From contig NW_021940927.1 in assembly GCF_004337985.1 (NCBI RefSeq), forward strand, positions 1-64,000: a stretch of DNA of 64,000 nucleotides, written 5' to 3'. The stretch comes from Pyricularia pennisetigena. Taxonomy: Eukaryota > Ascomycota > Sordariomycetes > Magnaporthales > Pyriculariaceae. The position numbers were made by a program, and so were the translations under genes. The notes under the pieces are model-generated. The model ran no database searches, was not told the DNA's origin, and saw only the letters and a program-made list of their open reading frames with translations. Position 1 is the stretch's first letter. The number at the start of each line of letters is the position of its first letter. Shown piece after piece: positions 9,391 through 23,152 of the stretch.

Positions 9391-11960
9391 CACGTTTTGC
9401 AAAAAAAAACCAAAAATTAAAGTTAACGAAACAAACGCAAACAAAGTTCGTGTTAAATTTGAATTAAAAAGTCCGATATTAACAATTGATGTAATTTAAA
9501 TTTATATACCAATCGGCCGTATTATTTCTTTTATGATATTAATATTTATGGCATTCATTGTTTATATAAAGAACATGGATAAATTCAGTATTTACCTGGA
9601 TTATATCCGGAACAAATTGGTAATAAAAAAAGGAAAACAGATTTAAATTGTACGTAAGTAAAACTACCTATAATTCATTCAAAACAATATTAACCGCGTT
9701 ACTACCAATATAGCGTTTATAACCGTAATAACGAAAGAAACGGTTTTTTCAACAACAACAAAATTCCGAAAATACCACAAACAATTCGGCCATTTCTCCG
9801 TAAACAAATTATAACGCATATTTAAACATACAAAATATAGAATAAATGGAATAACGTACAAATTCCTGAACCGTTTGTACAACCATTACCAAGTTAAAAA
9901 AATAATCCCCCAACGTTTTAAATTTATATTGAAAACTAAAGTCGATTTTAATTACAAAGTAATTGTCGACGTAATATATTTGGACAATGAACCAATATTT
10001 TATGGAATCGATTCGAATACCCCATTGTAAATTGCACGTTTTTTACGCAATGTAAGTTTCAAAAAACATAAAAAATATTTAAATATTATCAAATATAAAT
10101 TTAAAACCGCTCGACGTCAATACCCACAATACAAGTACCAATTTCAAATTTAACAAATTTAAAAACGAAATACGATTGTTAAATATAAAATATAATAAAT
10201 TTTAATAAAAACGTATTGGTTAATTGGTAAATTGTAGCGTTTTTATAGATTGTTACAGCGCGTTTACGAAATTATAAATGCAAAATGTGGGGAAATAATT
10301 TTAAAATTATTATTGCAAATAACAGTAAAAACATTTAACAATACGGTAAAATCAAACGGTCTAATATTAGCCTTATTAATATTCGGTGCAATACCAAAAA
10401 TTAACACCGATTAATCATTTATGTAAAATTAAATGGAACGCTTAAAAACAATAAGCAAAATAGTAAATAAATGACGCAAATTGTCAACCAAATGATAAAT
10501 CAACAATATTGTCAATACGCGGAACGAATGGAATATAAGATTAAACAATCCGAAACTACTTAAATTCGGAAATAAAATTAGAATTTACAGAAAGAAAACG
10601 GTTAAATAGAATTATTTAAAATTTCGACGGCTGATAAAAACGCGGTAATAATTAAAACGGTAAACGGCGCGGTAAAATTTAAAAGTAAGTATATTTAACC
10701 GTATTATATATTGCCGGAACAATTAAACCAAATAAAAAAAACCAATAAACGGAACCGAAGCCGGAAAATCCGGAATCGTTAATATATTTAAAACCAGTGC
10801 AATTACAGCGACGAAATAAACCGCCAAAAATACGTAATAGGTTAAAAAGAATTGAAAACAACCACCGCGGAAACGCAAAATAATACTAAATTTGAAAGGA
10901 ATGCAATATAACGTCAAATCATACGGATTAAAGGATCGAACGCAAAAGTGGTTGTTAATATGCAAAAAACAATTGATTAAAAATATAATAATTAAATTGA
11001 AAAAAATAGGATATTTCCGTTAATTGCATTATTCGAAAGAATAAAGTTTAAAGACAATCGAGCTTTTGGTAACCACAGGCGTAATTAAACCGGTATATTA
11101 TTCGCAATTATTTAAAATGAAATTTTTTAGCTCCAGGTTAGTGCGAAAAATAAAAAAGATCACCCAGCGCATTTTACGGAAAATTAAAATTGGTTGTTTA
11201 AAATAATAACAATTACAGAAATGGCGATTGATTTGTATAATTACCTATTATTATAAAATGCAACCAAAATTTAATATTTGGTATCTACACCAAAGTATTA
11301 TATGAATTTGCAAAACCAAACTTACATTGGTACGCCACGTATAAGCAATATTATAAAGAATATTTAAGTTGCGTTCCAAATAATTATAATCCGTATTTTT
11401 TCGTTATGAAAAAAAAAGTTTTTTCGGCGTTATTAATTAGTAAAGAAACAATATATTAAAGTTGGAAGACTAAAATTTTATAATAACAGAATATTTAAAA
11501 TTCGTGAAAGTTGGATTTAAAATACAATTATAAAAGAAATTTATACCGGGAAACGAAAATAGTTTGAACGGAAGCCGTGTAACGATAAAAATATATTAAT
11601 GGATTTAACGCAAAGAAACTAGGGAAATTGATTCGAATTTATACAGTTTAAATCACCGAACCCAAAATAACAGAACGTTGTTTAAAAAACGAAAAAAATA
11701 TCCTTTTTTATGCCAACTAAAAGCAATATTCGATTTTTTTGCGGCGGTACAAATTGAAAAACCGCAAAAAAAACCATTGAATTTTCAAATTAAAAATCCC
11801 AATGGTAAATCGAAAACGCGAATAAAAAACCAACCTACGCTTAATTAAATTTATATACAAAACAAATATAGGTATTTATTAACTGATTATTCGCTAATAA
11901 TAAAAAAATAATTTTCCAAATCAGTTATTTAATGATTTAAGGTAGCGATCGTTCATTAAC
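9391..11960 (+). mobile_element. Second copia family, 5'-truncated copy (integrase to RNase H), RIP-mutated
   Basis: Integrase remnants start near 9750. DFNYKVIVDVIYLDNEPIFY near 9940 is a diverged copy of the integrase core at 14620. A downstream patch near 10360 (SNGLILALLIFGAIP) matches the family's conserved NDTAGPDGLVPTLLVFG-type motif. A basic linker (ATK, PPRKRK) lies near 10800-10880. RT and RNase H remnants can be followed with frequent frame changes to about 11950 (FINWLFANNKK-like, the start of the RNase H motif). The 5' part (gag, protease) is missing; the left junction is with the other copia element. Confidence 0.6.
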
Positions 11961-12129
11961 TTACGGAACGGTGTATGAAATTACTGGGAGAATAATCAAT
12001 TGGTATAACGGTTTTTAACAACGCGTTACGTAATAAAAAGAATAATATCCGATTTAACCAACCAGTGGTTTTCTTGGAAATTATACCTGAGGCCGGCAAC
12101 CTAAAAACCCAAATAATGCAAGAATAAAC

Positions 12130-15100
12130 GCATTGACCGGTTCGGAAATTAACGACGAACGCCAAAATAGGATAAAAATTGTCCTCGATATAACCGTAAC
12201 AAGTTTAAAATTACCTCCCTCCGTAAAAGACATTTTGGACGCAGAATTCGTGTACGACGGGACTTATAAATTCCCAAAAAAACCAGAAAACATTTTACAA
12301 ATTCGCCGAAATATTTGAATCGTTAAAATAATTAACCGATTTAATTTTAACGAAATAAAAAAATAACTATTGGAAATTATTATAAAAAATTTCGGAAGGT
12401 GGAACGAATCGCATTTCGATATAGGCAATAAATTTATCCTACAAACATTTGAACGGTATTTAAAAATTTACAAAATTACCCTACCAGGAAATTAAAACGA
12501 AAAGATAAAAATACGATTCGGAATTTTATTTTAAAAATTACAAAAGGAAATATCCAAAACCTATTATATATTCCGAATATTGTTTTACAGAAACCACAAA
12601 ATATACAAATGCCCATTTAATAATATAAAAAGCATATAAACCGTTAAAAGATGAAAAACGAATAAAGAAAACGCAAAAGTTCGACTACAAAAAGTAGGGG
12701 TACCAACAAATATCCCTCCCGCGAATTAATAACCCACGGATTTCCAAAATTTCGAAACCAGGGTTACGTTTTATAAAATAAGAATTTTAAAAACCTCGGA
12801 AATAGAAATACCGGGAATAACCGTTCTTATTTACAAATTCGAAAATTATGGAAAAGCCCGTAAGATTATTAACGTTTACAATTATTTACCACTGTTAAAC
12901 GTACCCAACGAGCGAATTAATAGAAAATCCATAAAAAGTTTTCAAAACGCATGGAAAAAGGAAAACGCCTATATAAATAATGCGTACAATATTTTAAATG
13001 ATAAAATTAAAACGTTTGCAAATATATACGAAATGTTACAAATCCCGTTGGGCCAATTCCATGTATTATTCCCCATAATTTTAGCAGGAAACGTTAAATT
13101 ATTTTTCCTAATATGTATAAATTACAAAATAATTTTCAGAAAAATGTATATCGGTTTAAAAAAATAATTCGAAATACCATTTACCAAGCAATTTTGTAAT
13201 AGAAAATGGAATTCAATTACGTTTTCCAATATTAAATTAAGTTTACAACACGAAAATAAACAGGGGTCCGAAATTATAGAAATTATATTTACCAAATTCC
13301 AAAAATGTTAAAAAACATTGGGACCGATTTTAAAAGCGAAGAATATTTTATAAACGCCATTTTAAAGGCGATTGGGATTATACCAAAATTTAAACCAGTC
13401 TTTTTAACCCAGCGACCTTTTTTACAGTTTTAAAATAATAATCTATTAATGTTTTAAAATTCGATGAAAAACATAAACAGGTTGCATTAACGGCCTATTT
13501 GGTCGATAAGAAATATAAACAACAAAAATACGGTAAAAAGCAGAAATTCGCCAAAAAGACGCGCAAAAAAGACCGCAAACGCTTTCCACGGATAAATAAA
13601 ACCAACAATATATATTGGTTATACGGGAAACCGGGATATAAACCGTCTAATTATACCGAAAAAAGAAATACGGTTTAAAAAGCAAAAAAACGCATTACCG
13701 ACGGCAAATACAATCAAAAATGGGAAATAAACAATTTATTATTAACGAGGACGGAAAAGAATATAAAGACTTATACGGCGAAAAATTAAAAGATTTAAAC
13801 GGCGATCTAACCACGGATAAAACTTTTAAAAATTCGAAAAAGAATTATCCAACTGTATTTTTAATAAACCAGGAAATTACGAAATATTTAACAAACGAAT
13901 TATTCCGTTATAAGATTTACCAAGCCCAAATAAATATAAAAATTCGAAAAAAATAAAAAAAACTTTTTATATAATATTTTTAACCAAAGAAATATTTAAC
14001 CGTTTTGGCAGGAGATTATTTTCAATATAGGAATTGCATCGATATTTATAACCGGAATTGGGCAAATTTAAATATTCCAACGCCAATTACCAAATTTGCA
14101 AATTAATACGAGCAATTTTACCAGAACCAACGTACGTTTTGGAATAGGAAAAGTGATTATCGCCCTGGGTAAAATTCGAATCGATATCCAAATCGGTACA
14201 ATTACGTTCCATATAATTCCAACGGAAACCCTTTTTTTACTATATATTAAAAATATATACAAATTCGGTATTTATTTAAATAATACGCGCAACGAACTGG
14301 TAAAAACCGATGGAACCAAAATTCCAATTATTAAGAAATGGGCCCACTTATAATTTCTAATACCAAATACAAAAACAGGGACCGCAAAATTAGTTTCTAC
14401 AAATATAACGAATATAATAACGGTTTTCCTAATAAAATCACAATGTCCGAACGTATATAGAAAATTTGGCCATTTTACAATTGAACGTTTATAAAAAACT
14501 TTATAAGAGGCAAATTATAAAATAAATAGGGACGTTTTAAGATTGATAAACCATTTTTGTTACTATTACCAAATTAGAAAAAACGCCCTATAACGTTTTA
14601 AATTTACCCTGAAAACAACATCGATTTTAATTACGAAATTATAATCGATATTATATATTTGGAAATAAAACCGGTATTCTACGTAATGAATGCGAATATA
14701 ATACTCCAAATTGCGCGTTTTTTGAACAATATAAACGTGAAAAAATATGGGAAACGTTGAAAAAATATTGGCTAAATATATACCTCGGACCTTTTAATAT
14801 TATTATTTACGATTGAGGCACTAATTTCGCCGCGGCCGGATTTAAAACAGAAATTGAATCTTTCAGAATAATATATAACCAAATCCTGATAAAAACGCGT
14901 TAGCTATTGGCAAAGATTAAACGCTATTATAAATTATTACGCAAAATGTACGAAATAATATAAACCGAATGCAAAAATATAATAACCCCTGCATTATTAC
15001 AGGCAACGGTAAAAACGATACCGTGGGTTCCGACGGGTTAATTCCCACGTTATTGGTATTCGGAATTATACCACGGATTACGTTAAATTTAACGCCATTA

Positions 15101-17300
15101 AAAACCAAATATAACGCGCGGAGCCGATTAACAAAATTATTAAAAAATTACGCAAATTACAGGCAAAAGAAAATTAATGAGGTTATTAATACGAAAAACG
15201 GCCCGCGCACCGATATAAAAATACCAACGTTTTTAAAATTGGGAAACGAAATTATGGTTTACAGGGGAAAAAATAAATGGACCGGCCCGTATAAGGTATT
15301 TGACGTAACGAATCTAATTATTATACTAAAAAACAATTAACCGCCTTTCTACGCTTAAAAATATATACGTTAAACTATATTACCGTTTTAACAAATAAAT
15401 AAACGCAAAAAATACCGGAACCGAAAAAATACCCGCGTTCGAATATCCAATATTAAAACGACCAAAACAAAAGGGAAAACCAAAAAGAAGCACGTAACCG
15501 GGAGAAAGCCGCTCCACAAATATAACCCAATTAAAATATAAAACGAAAAATAACGGTTTAAAAATTACCCCTAAATGAAAAGAAAAACGAAAACCAAAAA
15601 CGCCATTCTAACGTTAAAAAAACAATACGCTGTAATGGGCGACAACGGGTATTACAGCACTTTTATACGCAATTTATAACAGAAAAAAAGCAAAAAGCAT
15701 TGCAAATAATAATAAAACACAGGCAGCAAAACCGTATTAAAATTCCAGAAAAACCCTTCAAGGAATTAAAAAAAATAAAAATCAATACGTTGCTAGCGGT
15801 AAACGTTTGAAAACCCGTATTTAAGAACCAATTTAAAAATTAACGGATTTTTGGATCGCGTTTTGTAAGCGAAATCAAAAAGTTACCTGACCAACCGTAC
15901 GAAAAATTACGTTTAATTATCCAGGGGTATAACGATTCGGAAAAAAAAGACTTTTTTTATATAATCCCCAACAATTGATTGTACGGTACAACCAACGGTT
16001 TATATTAGTATTAATATCGACGTTGCGAAAATACAAATATAATTTAATAATTAGGGATATTAGCCAAACGTATATATAAAATTCGACAAAATTTCAAAAA
16101 ACCATTTTGATAAAAATCCTAAAGAAATTTGCATGTTTTTACCCCGATAATACGGTATTTATAATTATTAAACCCCTTTATTAATTTGCAAAAGTAAAGT
16201 TCCATTAGTTTGCAACGTATTAACGGTATTATAAAAAACAGTTAAATTGTTTTCCATTAAAATACGACTTATATCTTTTTATATTCAAAACTGGATCAAA
16301 TTTCGGGTTTGTTAGGATGCAAACCGACGATACGTTAAATTTAGGAAATAATTTATGGAAACAAAAACAACAATAGTTCGAAAAAACAGGTTTTTAGGCA
16401 AAACCACGTATAATTTTTAATTTAAGGGATTCCAACGATTTTAACGGTTGCAAAATTATTATAAACGACATAACCGTAAGAATCCAACAAAAAAACCAAA
16501 GTATTAAATTGCAAACCGTAACGCCAAACGAGGAAGGGAATAAATAGGAAAACGTTATCCAACGTGCGATAAAAATTTACATTGCAACGATTTGTTAATT
16601 TAAAGCAATTTACAATTATATTATGGTTATTTAAATCACAAACCCCGATTTAAAAAATTATAAAATATTAAATAAACGTATCCAGTGGTAATTGGATGAT
16701 AAAAATCGAAAATTTATTTACGTGGAACTGAATTTTAAAACGGCCGAATTGTACGTACTTGTTAACGGATCGCTAGCGAATAATAAAAATTTGAATTCCC
16801 AAATAGGTTTTTTAATTTTATTCGGGAACGAAGATTCCGACGAATAACCAGGTATCTTTCGGGTTACGGGTACTATATTGCATTGGGCGTTAATAAAATA
16901 TTACAAAATAATAAAAAGCATATTGGCAAACGAAATTTATAATATAATCAATAGATTTCACGTGGGATTTGTATTAAAAGTTACTATTACCGATATTTTG
17001 GAAAAATTGAACCTGTTTTCTATTTTTATAATTATATATATAAATAATTTTTCGCTTTATTGATATTTCGTGCAATTGGGGATAATAACGGAGAAAAAGC
17101 TTATAATAAATTTTCTAAATTTCAAACAATTGTACGAAAATAAGGAAATAGAAAAAATTAAATGGATTTCGGGAAATAATAGCCCTGCAAACGTAATAAC
17201 GAAAAAAAAGCCCAATTAATTATTAGAAAAACTGGTAAAAACCAATTCGATATTTGTACGTGTAAAACAATAAGTTAACAGGTTATGGAAACGAAATATA
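12130..17300 (+). mobile_element. Second copia family, near-complete internal region, RIP-mutated
   Basis: The order on the plus strand is as follows. Gag at about 12850-13440 (RKSIKSFQNAWKKENAYINNAYN). Protease at about 14030-14355 (NVRFGIGKVIIALGKIRI, ITFHIIPTETLFLLYIKN, IPIIKKWAHL). Integrase at about 14450-15340, ending in an undamaged C-terminal stretch (14969-15340: KNDTVGSDGLIPTLLVFG, then a KWTGPYKVFDV patch). RT at about 15860-16700. RNase H at about 16740-17290 (LANEIYNIINRFHVGFVLKV, then IKWISGNNSPANVI). This is the Pezizomycotina copia type with a separate protease block. Stops are scattered through most of it. The 12130-12320 frame upstream of gag is open but unassigned. No flanking LTR pair could be defined. 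Confidence 0.75.
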
Positions 17301-18240
17301 AATTAGGAAAAACATTCGCATTAATTAAAAAAACGCACAAACGCTATTTTGGCGAAATATAATTAAATTTTTTAAAAACTTTCAAAACCCGGGACAAAAA
17401 TAGCCGGAAACGCCGAAACGGTAAGATAAAAACAAATGGAGCAAATAAAGAATATTACAAAATTAGAAAAACTTACAAGGCGGAATTAAATTCGGTTTCC
17501 GCCTTTTTTTCCTTATTTTCCTTTTCCTATTACTTTTTAAGAACCTATTCCGGCGGTTTATTATTTTTAAAAACATTTTAAAAACGTTCGTCGTAGCGAC
17601 CGAATTATAAGACGTTAAATTGGCGGATTGCGGCGGTATAACCGGTATTGCGGAATTCCGCAGGGGCGAGGTATAAAAAGTTGTCGTTCGCGGCGGAATT
17701 GCCCTCGTGTGATATTATTAAAAATATACTTTTGGTAATAATTTGCCAGCGGTCGAAATTTTAAAAATAATATTTAGTAAAAAAAACGAATATAAAAAAA
17801 ACGTTTAAACAGAATTTATAATTGTAATTGTAATGGGATTGTAATAGGGGCGGGGTCGGTTTTACGTTTGCGCGGCGTGGTATTAGCAAAACGGCCTCCT
17901 TTGTTTTAAATTTGTTTTTAAACAGTTTATCGGCTTTTTAAAATTGTAAACGCGCAAAAATATTATAACCGGTTTAAAAACGATGGTAAATTTGTTAAAA
18001 AACGAAGAAAGTTAAAAGAAACTCTAAAAAACCCAAACGAAAAAAAAAGCTCGAAATAAATTGAATTTACGTTGGTTTGCACAAATAATTAAAAATATAT
18101 TTGGTGCAGCGGGTAAATGATTTACTAAAATTATAATGAATTCCGGCGTACGACTTAAATGGTAATTAAACAGCGCAATATGGGGACTAATATTTATTTT
18201 CCTGGATTCTTTTCGTACGAAATCATATATTTTTACAAGC
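17301..18240. other. Non-coding stretch after the copia RNase H
   Basis: No protein similarity was recognised. It contains CG-rich patches around 17600-17710 (including a 12-bp palindrome GCGGAATTCCGC) and 17820-17900, unusual for the block and possibly a residue of an LTR. I could not find a second copy to prove it. Confidence 0.3.
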
Positions 18241-18600
18241 GGGTCATTCCCTAATAATAGAAATATTATATCTTAATTAAAATATATTATTATATTAACG
18301 GTAAAAATAAACCCTATTATAATTAATTTTGACATTATTGGAAATGTTATCCATTGATTATTCCCCGAATACTTGAAAATAACCAAAAAGGTATTAATAA
18401 ATGAATTATATAATATAATAATAAATTTCGATAATGGGTTTGCATTGGAAATAATTTTGGATACAATTATAAACATTTTACACACGGCACGTATTTTTGC
18501 TATAATATATACAAATTCCAAATTTGTATCCGAGTATTTAATAAAATTAAGCAATACGATAAAAAAGAATTACGAATAAATAAACATATTCGTTCAAAAA
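18240..18600 (+). mobile_element. Copia RNase H fragment
   Basis: An open stretch at 18373-18579 reads LINELYNIIINFDNGFALEI followed by a YTNSKFVSEYLIKLS stretch. This matches the RNase H of the copia at 16880-17060 (LANEIYNIINRFHVGFVLKV). It is a second, partial copy with RIP-type substitutions and no other domain attached. Confidence 0.65.
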
Positions 18601-20605
18601 ATATAAAAAACGTATAATGTAAAATAACGCGCTATATCTTTTTTGTATTTTTTATGTTAGTCTTTTTTCCCAACCCCAGATTAACGCACGACGTATATAT
18701 GATAGAAAAAGCAAGAATAACATAAGAAATGGAAAGAACCGTATAATTAATTAATAGTAATAATTTTAGTATTATCACTAATATTGGAACCGCGCAAAAT
18801 ATTGGAAAAGAACGCCCAATAAAATAAATAGGCGGATAACCGCCGTTATTACCATTATCGTTATTATTACCACTAAAATCCACAAATATATTTCCATTGT
18901 ATAAATATTTATAACGAATATTATAATTTTACCAAACGCATTTTTATACGTATTATTTTGGAATCTTTTATAACTGTACGCAATAACGGAATTTGGGCAA
19001 CGTATTTAGATTGCCGCATTTTAAAAAATAATGGCGAAACCAGACGTTCGGCGATTGGATTAAATTCGGACGCCAATATAATTCGCAACGGATAATTTGT
19101 GCGACGAAAGAGAAATTCGGTAAAAATACAATGAACGATTCGGACTTAAATATCACGCGAAAATATAACGCAAAAACGGGTTTTTTGTATTGTAATACAA
19201 TAGGTTAATTTCGCACGATAAAAGTAGAAAGTTGGGTTGTAACCACTAGGCCAAAAGTGTGCTATGCAAATCGCTAAGCGATTTGCACCCAACCCTGACT
19301 TAAATAGTCTGTCGCATGGATCTCCCGTTCGTGTAATAAAAATGCACGATTAACCCGGAAAATATGGCAATGCATTTTCCGAATTCGGCGTTCCTTATAA
19401 TTATTTCCGAAAATAATTTACCCGCAAACGCACGGCTATTCCAGAAAATTAAATAACAATTTTTTCCGGATTGAATAATCCTCATTATTACTTTTGATCC
19501 CATTTTAATTCATATATATCCATTTTCGCAAACAATATTAAATAATGAAACGGGTTCGCGAAAACGTTCTTGGTAATTGAAGAAACGCAAAAATAATATC
19601 GCAAATTTAAATACGATTGAAAACTTACAAAATTGCAAAAATTGAATGATAAATTGGAAACGAATGGTAAAAAGGCGGAGCAAATCGAAAAAGAAACATT
19701 TATATAGCGAGATATAATTGCCCAAAAAATATTTGAAATAGCGGCAATTTTTGGATTTGCTTGCATTGGTATAATAAACGCTATTTGCGGCAAGACCAAA
19801 CTATTTGCCGGCCAAATACGAACGCAGGCAACCGAGATACGGTATAAGGCAAAGTTAATTTAAAATACAATCGATTAAAAACCAAATTAATATAAGAGAA
19901 AGCAGTAAAAACAAAGATAAAATGCAATTTACCAAGTATAATGGGTAAAAACCAAATTTTAACGAAGGTTTGAGGGAAGAATACCGGCAAATTTGGAATG
20001 AAAACACGTTAAAACGCTAGAACGCCAAAAGAATACGAACAAACAAATTTACGAAAAATTAAAAAAATAAAAAAAACCGTTTATATATTATAAAGCGATG
20101 TATTAAAAAATTAAATTATATAATTGCGAAAACAAATAAAAGGTCAAACTCACCTGGAAAGATCGTTACGAAATTTAAAAAGAAAACCTCGAAATATGAA
20201 ATTAAAAGCGATAAAAAGATTTGATATATAAGTAAAAAAAGTCGACGAAGGTTTGCACCTAATTAAACCAAAACGAAAGTATTATTATTTATCAATTTGT
20301 TGATTAATCAAAGTTTAATACAAATGGATGAAAACGGATTATATTATTCGTAATTTAACGCCCATTTAAACCAGATTATCACCAACAATACGCATGCGCA
20401 ACCATAACAACAAAAATATCATAAACAACCCTAAATGACGGAAACAGGATAATAAAAAATTTAAAACAGGAGGATGATTGATTGATTATATAACAGTAAA
20501 ACAACTGTAAATTATAGGCTGCAAAAAAAACCGTTGGTGGTAGCATTAATTTGAACGATTTAAACGATTTAACAATACGATTAATCGCCCAAAAAAGACT
20601 GCGGG
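18601..20605. other. Unassigned RIP-mutated sequence
   Basis: No recognisable protein domain. A minus-strand open frame at 18632-18883 is rich in hydrophobic residues but is probably chance. A patch of ordinary composition around 19205-19320 contains an 11-bp-arm hairpin and a tRNA-like motif (separate entry). The rest is AT-rich with no gene seen. Confidence 0.35.
19200..19290 (-). repeat. tRNA-like/SINE-like fragment with hairpin
   Basis: On the minus strand TGGCCTAGTGG (19253-19243) fits the RNA polymerase III A-box consensus. Thirty-six bases further on, CGTGCGAAATT (19217-19207) resembles a degraded B box. Just upstream (19265-19287) is a perfect hairpin TGCAAATCGCT-A-AGCGATTTGCA. The patch is less AT-rich than its surroundings. 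It could be a piece of a tRNA-derived SINE. It does not fold into a complete tRNA that I can see, so I do not call a tRNA gene. Confidence 0.3.
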
Positions 20606-20790
20606 TGTTAGTTTGTATAACTTACCTCACGTCAATTGGTACGTGCATGCAGGCACGTGCACAAGCTCCGCCATTTCAACCATTTATATAAAGCATTGCA
20701 TTAACGGTAATTAGTTACGTAAAAATAGATAGAAAATAATCAATTATTTCACAACGGAACTTACAAAATACTCTAAATTACAAAACATAG
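20606..20790 (+). repeat. LTR-like sequence
   Basis: A purine-rich run AAAAAAGACTGCGGG (20591-20605) resembling a polypurine tract is followed by TGTTAGTTTG, a TG start as LTRs have. The following 80 bases (20606-20685) have ordinary composition and include a near-palindromic ACGTGCATGCAGGCACGTGC stretch and a TATATAAA box at about 20693. The right end is not certain; no partner LTR was found. It precedes a copia RNase H fragment. Confidence 0.4.
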
Positions 20791-20817
20791 ATTCTTTAGA
20801 TCGATTCATCAATCATA

Positions 20818-21080
20818 AGTCCTATCAAGATTTACGGTAATTATATAAAAATAAAAGAAATTATAAAATTCGCTGGATATGTGGAAACGATAATCCTGTA
20901 AACGTTATAATAAAACAAATACCAGATACAGTTTTAGGAAAATGGGTCAACCGGAATAAACTGAATATACGGGTTGAAATTTGGACAAAACGCCCCAACA
21001 AAACGCCAAATATACGGAAATTAAGCCGCTATTATAAATTGCAAATTACGAAAATTGTAACCGTTGTTACAAAATAAAAA
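20818..21080 (+). mobile_element. Copia RNase H C-terminal fragment
   Basis: The plus strand reads KIKEIIKFAGYVETI with a shift into NPVNVIIKQIPDTVLGKWVN and NRNKLNIRVEIWTKRPNKTP. This corresponds to the end of copia RNase H (compare IKWISGNNSPANVI near 17160). It is a third partial copy of this domain, isolated from the rest of the element. Confidence 0.55.
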
Positions 21081-21173
21081 CAATAGGGCAAACGTCATTT
21101 AAATCGAATATCTAAAACGCACGCATAAAACATCCATTGCGTCAATGATATGAAAACGGTAAAAAAAAATTGA

Positions 21174-21240
21174 AAAACATCCAAAACATCCAAAACATCC
21201 AAAACATCCAAAATAAACAAAATAAACAAAATAAAATAAA
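21174..21240. repeat. 9-bp minisatellite, two related units
   Basis: Four copies of AAAACATCC are followed by about three copies of AAAATAAAC, also 9 bp. It lies just after the copia RNase H fragment. The period is the same as that of the array at 8693, although the unit differs. Confidence 0.85.
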
Positions 21241-22951
21241 ATCTTTTTTTTTGCGCCGATTGAAACAAAAATAAAACCAAACGCACCATTATTATGATTA
21301 TCATTCTCGGCAATTTTTTAAATTAAACCGACGTTAATGGGAAATTTTCCACTATAACGCATTAAATTATTTAAAAATAACGAACCGACCAACAGTTTTG
21401 CGTTTCGAGAAAATAAGTATTTTAAATTGATATTATTTTGTTATTATTACCCGTATAATCCGAGATTACAGATGTACGTCTTATGGCGGTTGATGGTAAA
21501 CGATGGTTTAAAAGAATTGGACCAAAACCTCTATTATTTAACGCGGGAATTTACGAATTCGGGTTTTTACCGGATAAGCAAAGTTATATAATCGATTAAA
21601 CGGCGGTTACGGAAACGGCAAATCGCAAGTTTTCGAATAAATTCGAGGTTTTCGAATATATTAAAACATTTATATAATTTATAAAATAATAGCGTTGGTT
21701 ATATTTTTTAAAAATACGTTGCGGGATTAAAACGGTTATAAAACGGCCCAATCTTTACGTCATTATAATAATACTTTCGCTTGATTAGGGGATAAACTAC
21801 GAATAATATAATCCGCTTTCAATAATTTATATTATATTTTAATTCATTGATAAACTTAGAAATAGTAGTAACTGCGTTTTCGGTTAATTAAATACAAACC
21901 TTTGTCGATTTCTTTTGTTTATATACTGAAATCTTTTATTGTTTTTAATTTTGCATTTCGAGGTTTTTTCTTTTTGAATGTCGCAGCAATGTTTCCAGGT
22001 ATATTTAACTTTTTATTTATTCTATCGATTGTAAAATTCAATTTTTTGATAAATCGCTATATAATATACAAACAGTGCTTTTTCGGATTTTGGTAAATTT
22101 GTTTGTTCGTATTATTTTGGCGTTTTAACAATTTAACGTTTTTTCAAAAAAGTTTCCAAATTCACCGGTAATTCCCCCTTAGTGTTTCGTCGAAATTTGG
22201 TTGTTGCTTATTATATTCGGTAAGTTACAGTCTGCTTCTGGGTCTTGCTGTTTCTCTTAATGCTAGTATGTTTTTTAATCGATCGTGTTTAAGGTTAATT
22301 TTGACCTATACCATATTTCGTTTGCATGCGCTCGTATTTAGTCGGTAAAGAACTCGATTTTAACACAAGTAGCATTTATTACAATAATTTTAATAAATCC
22401 AAAAGTCGCCGCTATTTTGAAATTCTTTTTAGGGCATTTTTATTTCGCTATATAAACATTCATTTTAACTTTATTTTCTTTTTTAAAAACTTGTTTTTAA
22501 TTTATTGCTAACTCTTTGCAATTCTTTTAAATTTTCAATCGTTTTTAAAACTGCCATACTATATTTGCGTATTTTTAATTATTCAAAACGTTTTCGCGAG
22601 CTCGGTTTTAGTTAATTTAATAACAATAAAAATAACGTTAATATTACAACTACCCGCAAACGTAAACGTGGCGAAAGATTTCCATTTCGTTCAATTCCGT
22701 ACAAACGTCCGTTTCTAAATCAGTTTTATTCCTTGTTTTGCAATTTATTCGTTTAATTAATTACATATCAAAACTTGAATCGTTAACGCCCAGCGAAAAA
22801 GACCATAGTGTTAACTGCGGATTATAAGGATAATACCCATAAAAATAATATCGATTTAATATAAATACTTTTTTCGGGACGTAAAATTGCTGATCGGTTC
22901 ATTTTTTTTAATAATTTTCTACGTTATAGTACAACGTTTCCGATTAACGCC
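21241..22951. other. RIP-mutated sequence sharing a block with 55080-55570
   Basis: No protein domain was recognised. About 21640-21740 matches 55480-55570 (both contain AATAATAGCGTT/AATAATGGCGTT and ACGTTGCGGGA/ACGTCGCGGGA, differing by C-to-T and G-to-A). Weaker matches extend upstream. In both places the block lies on the left of an LTR of the 215-221 bp family. The remainder (21740-22950) shows nothing I can name. Confidence 0.4.
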
Positions 22952-23152
22952 GGTTTAATTTTCAAATCAAGGTCATAGGGTAATATGGTTAAAAATGGTA
23001 GTGGTATTAATTTATAAGAAACAGGAATCCTCCCCGTTCCTCCTTTTATATCCTAAAGGTTTATATAAAACCTTTTATATTTAACGTATAAATTAATTAA
23101 AACCTCCTAATCCGTGCAAACCTAATCATTTATAATTTTACGAAATGTAATA
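22952..23152 (-). repeat. LTR of the minus-strand gypsy element
   Basis: It aligns with the ~220-bp LTRs at 45193 and 50287 (shared AGGGTAATATGG, GTAGTGGTATTAAT and CAGGAATCCTCCCCGTTCCTC). Just to its right, the minus strand has AAAAAGAAGGCGAT, a possible polypurine tract. That makes it the 3' LTR of the gypsy element to its right. Ends are approximate because of mutation. Confidence 0.65.

Noticed and set aside
18632..18883. Minus-strand frame of 83 residues with hydrophobic segments
   Set aside because: Isolated within RIP-mutated DNA, no family resemblance; hydrophobic codons are expected from AT-rich sequence.
19200..19290. Functional tRNA gene
   Set aside because: No complete cloverleaf or acceptor stem could be drawn; only box-like motifs are present.
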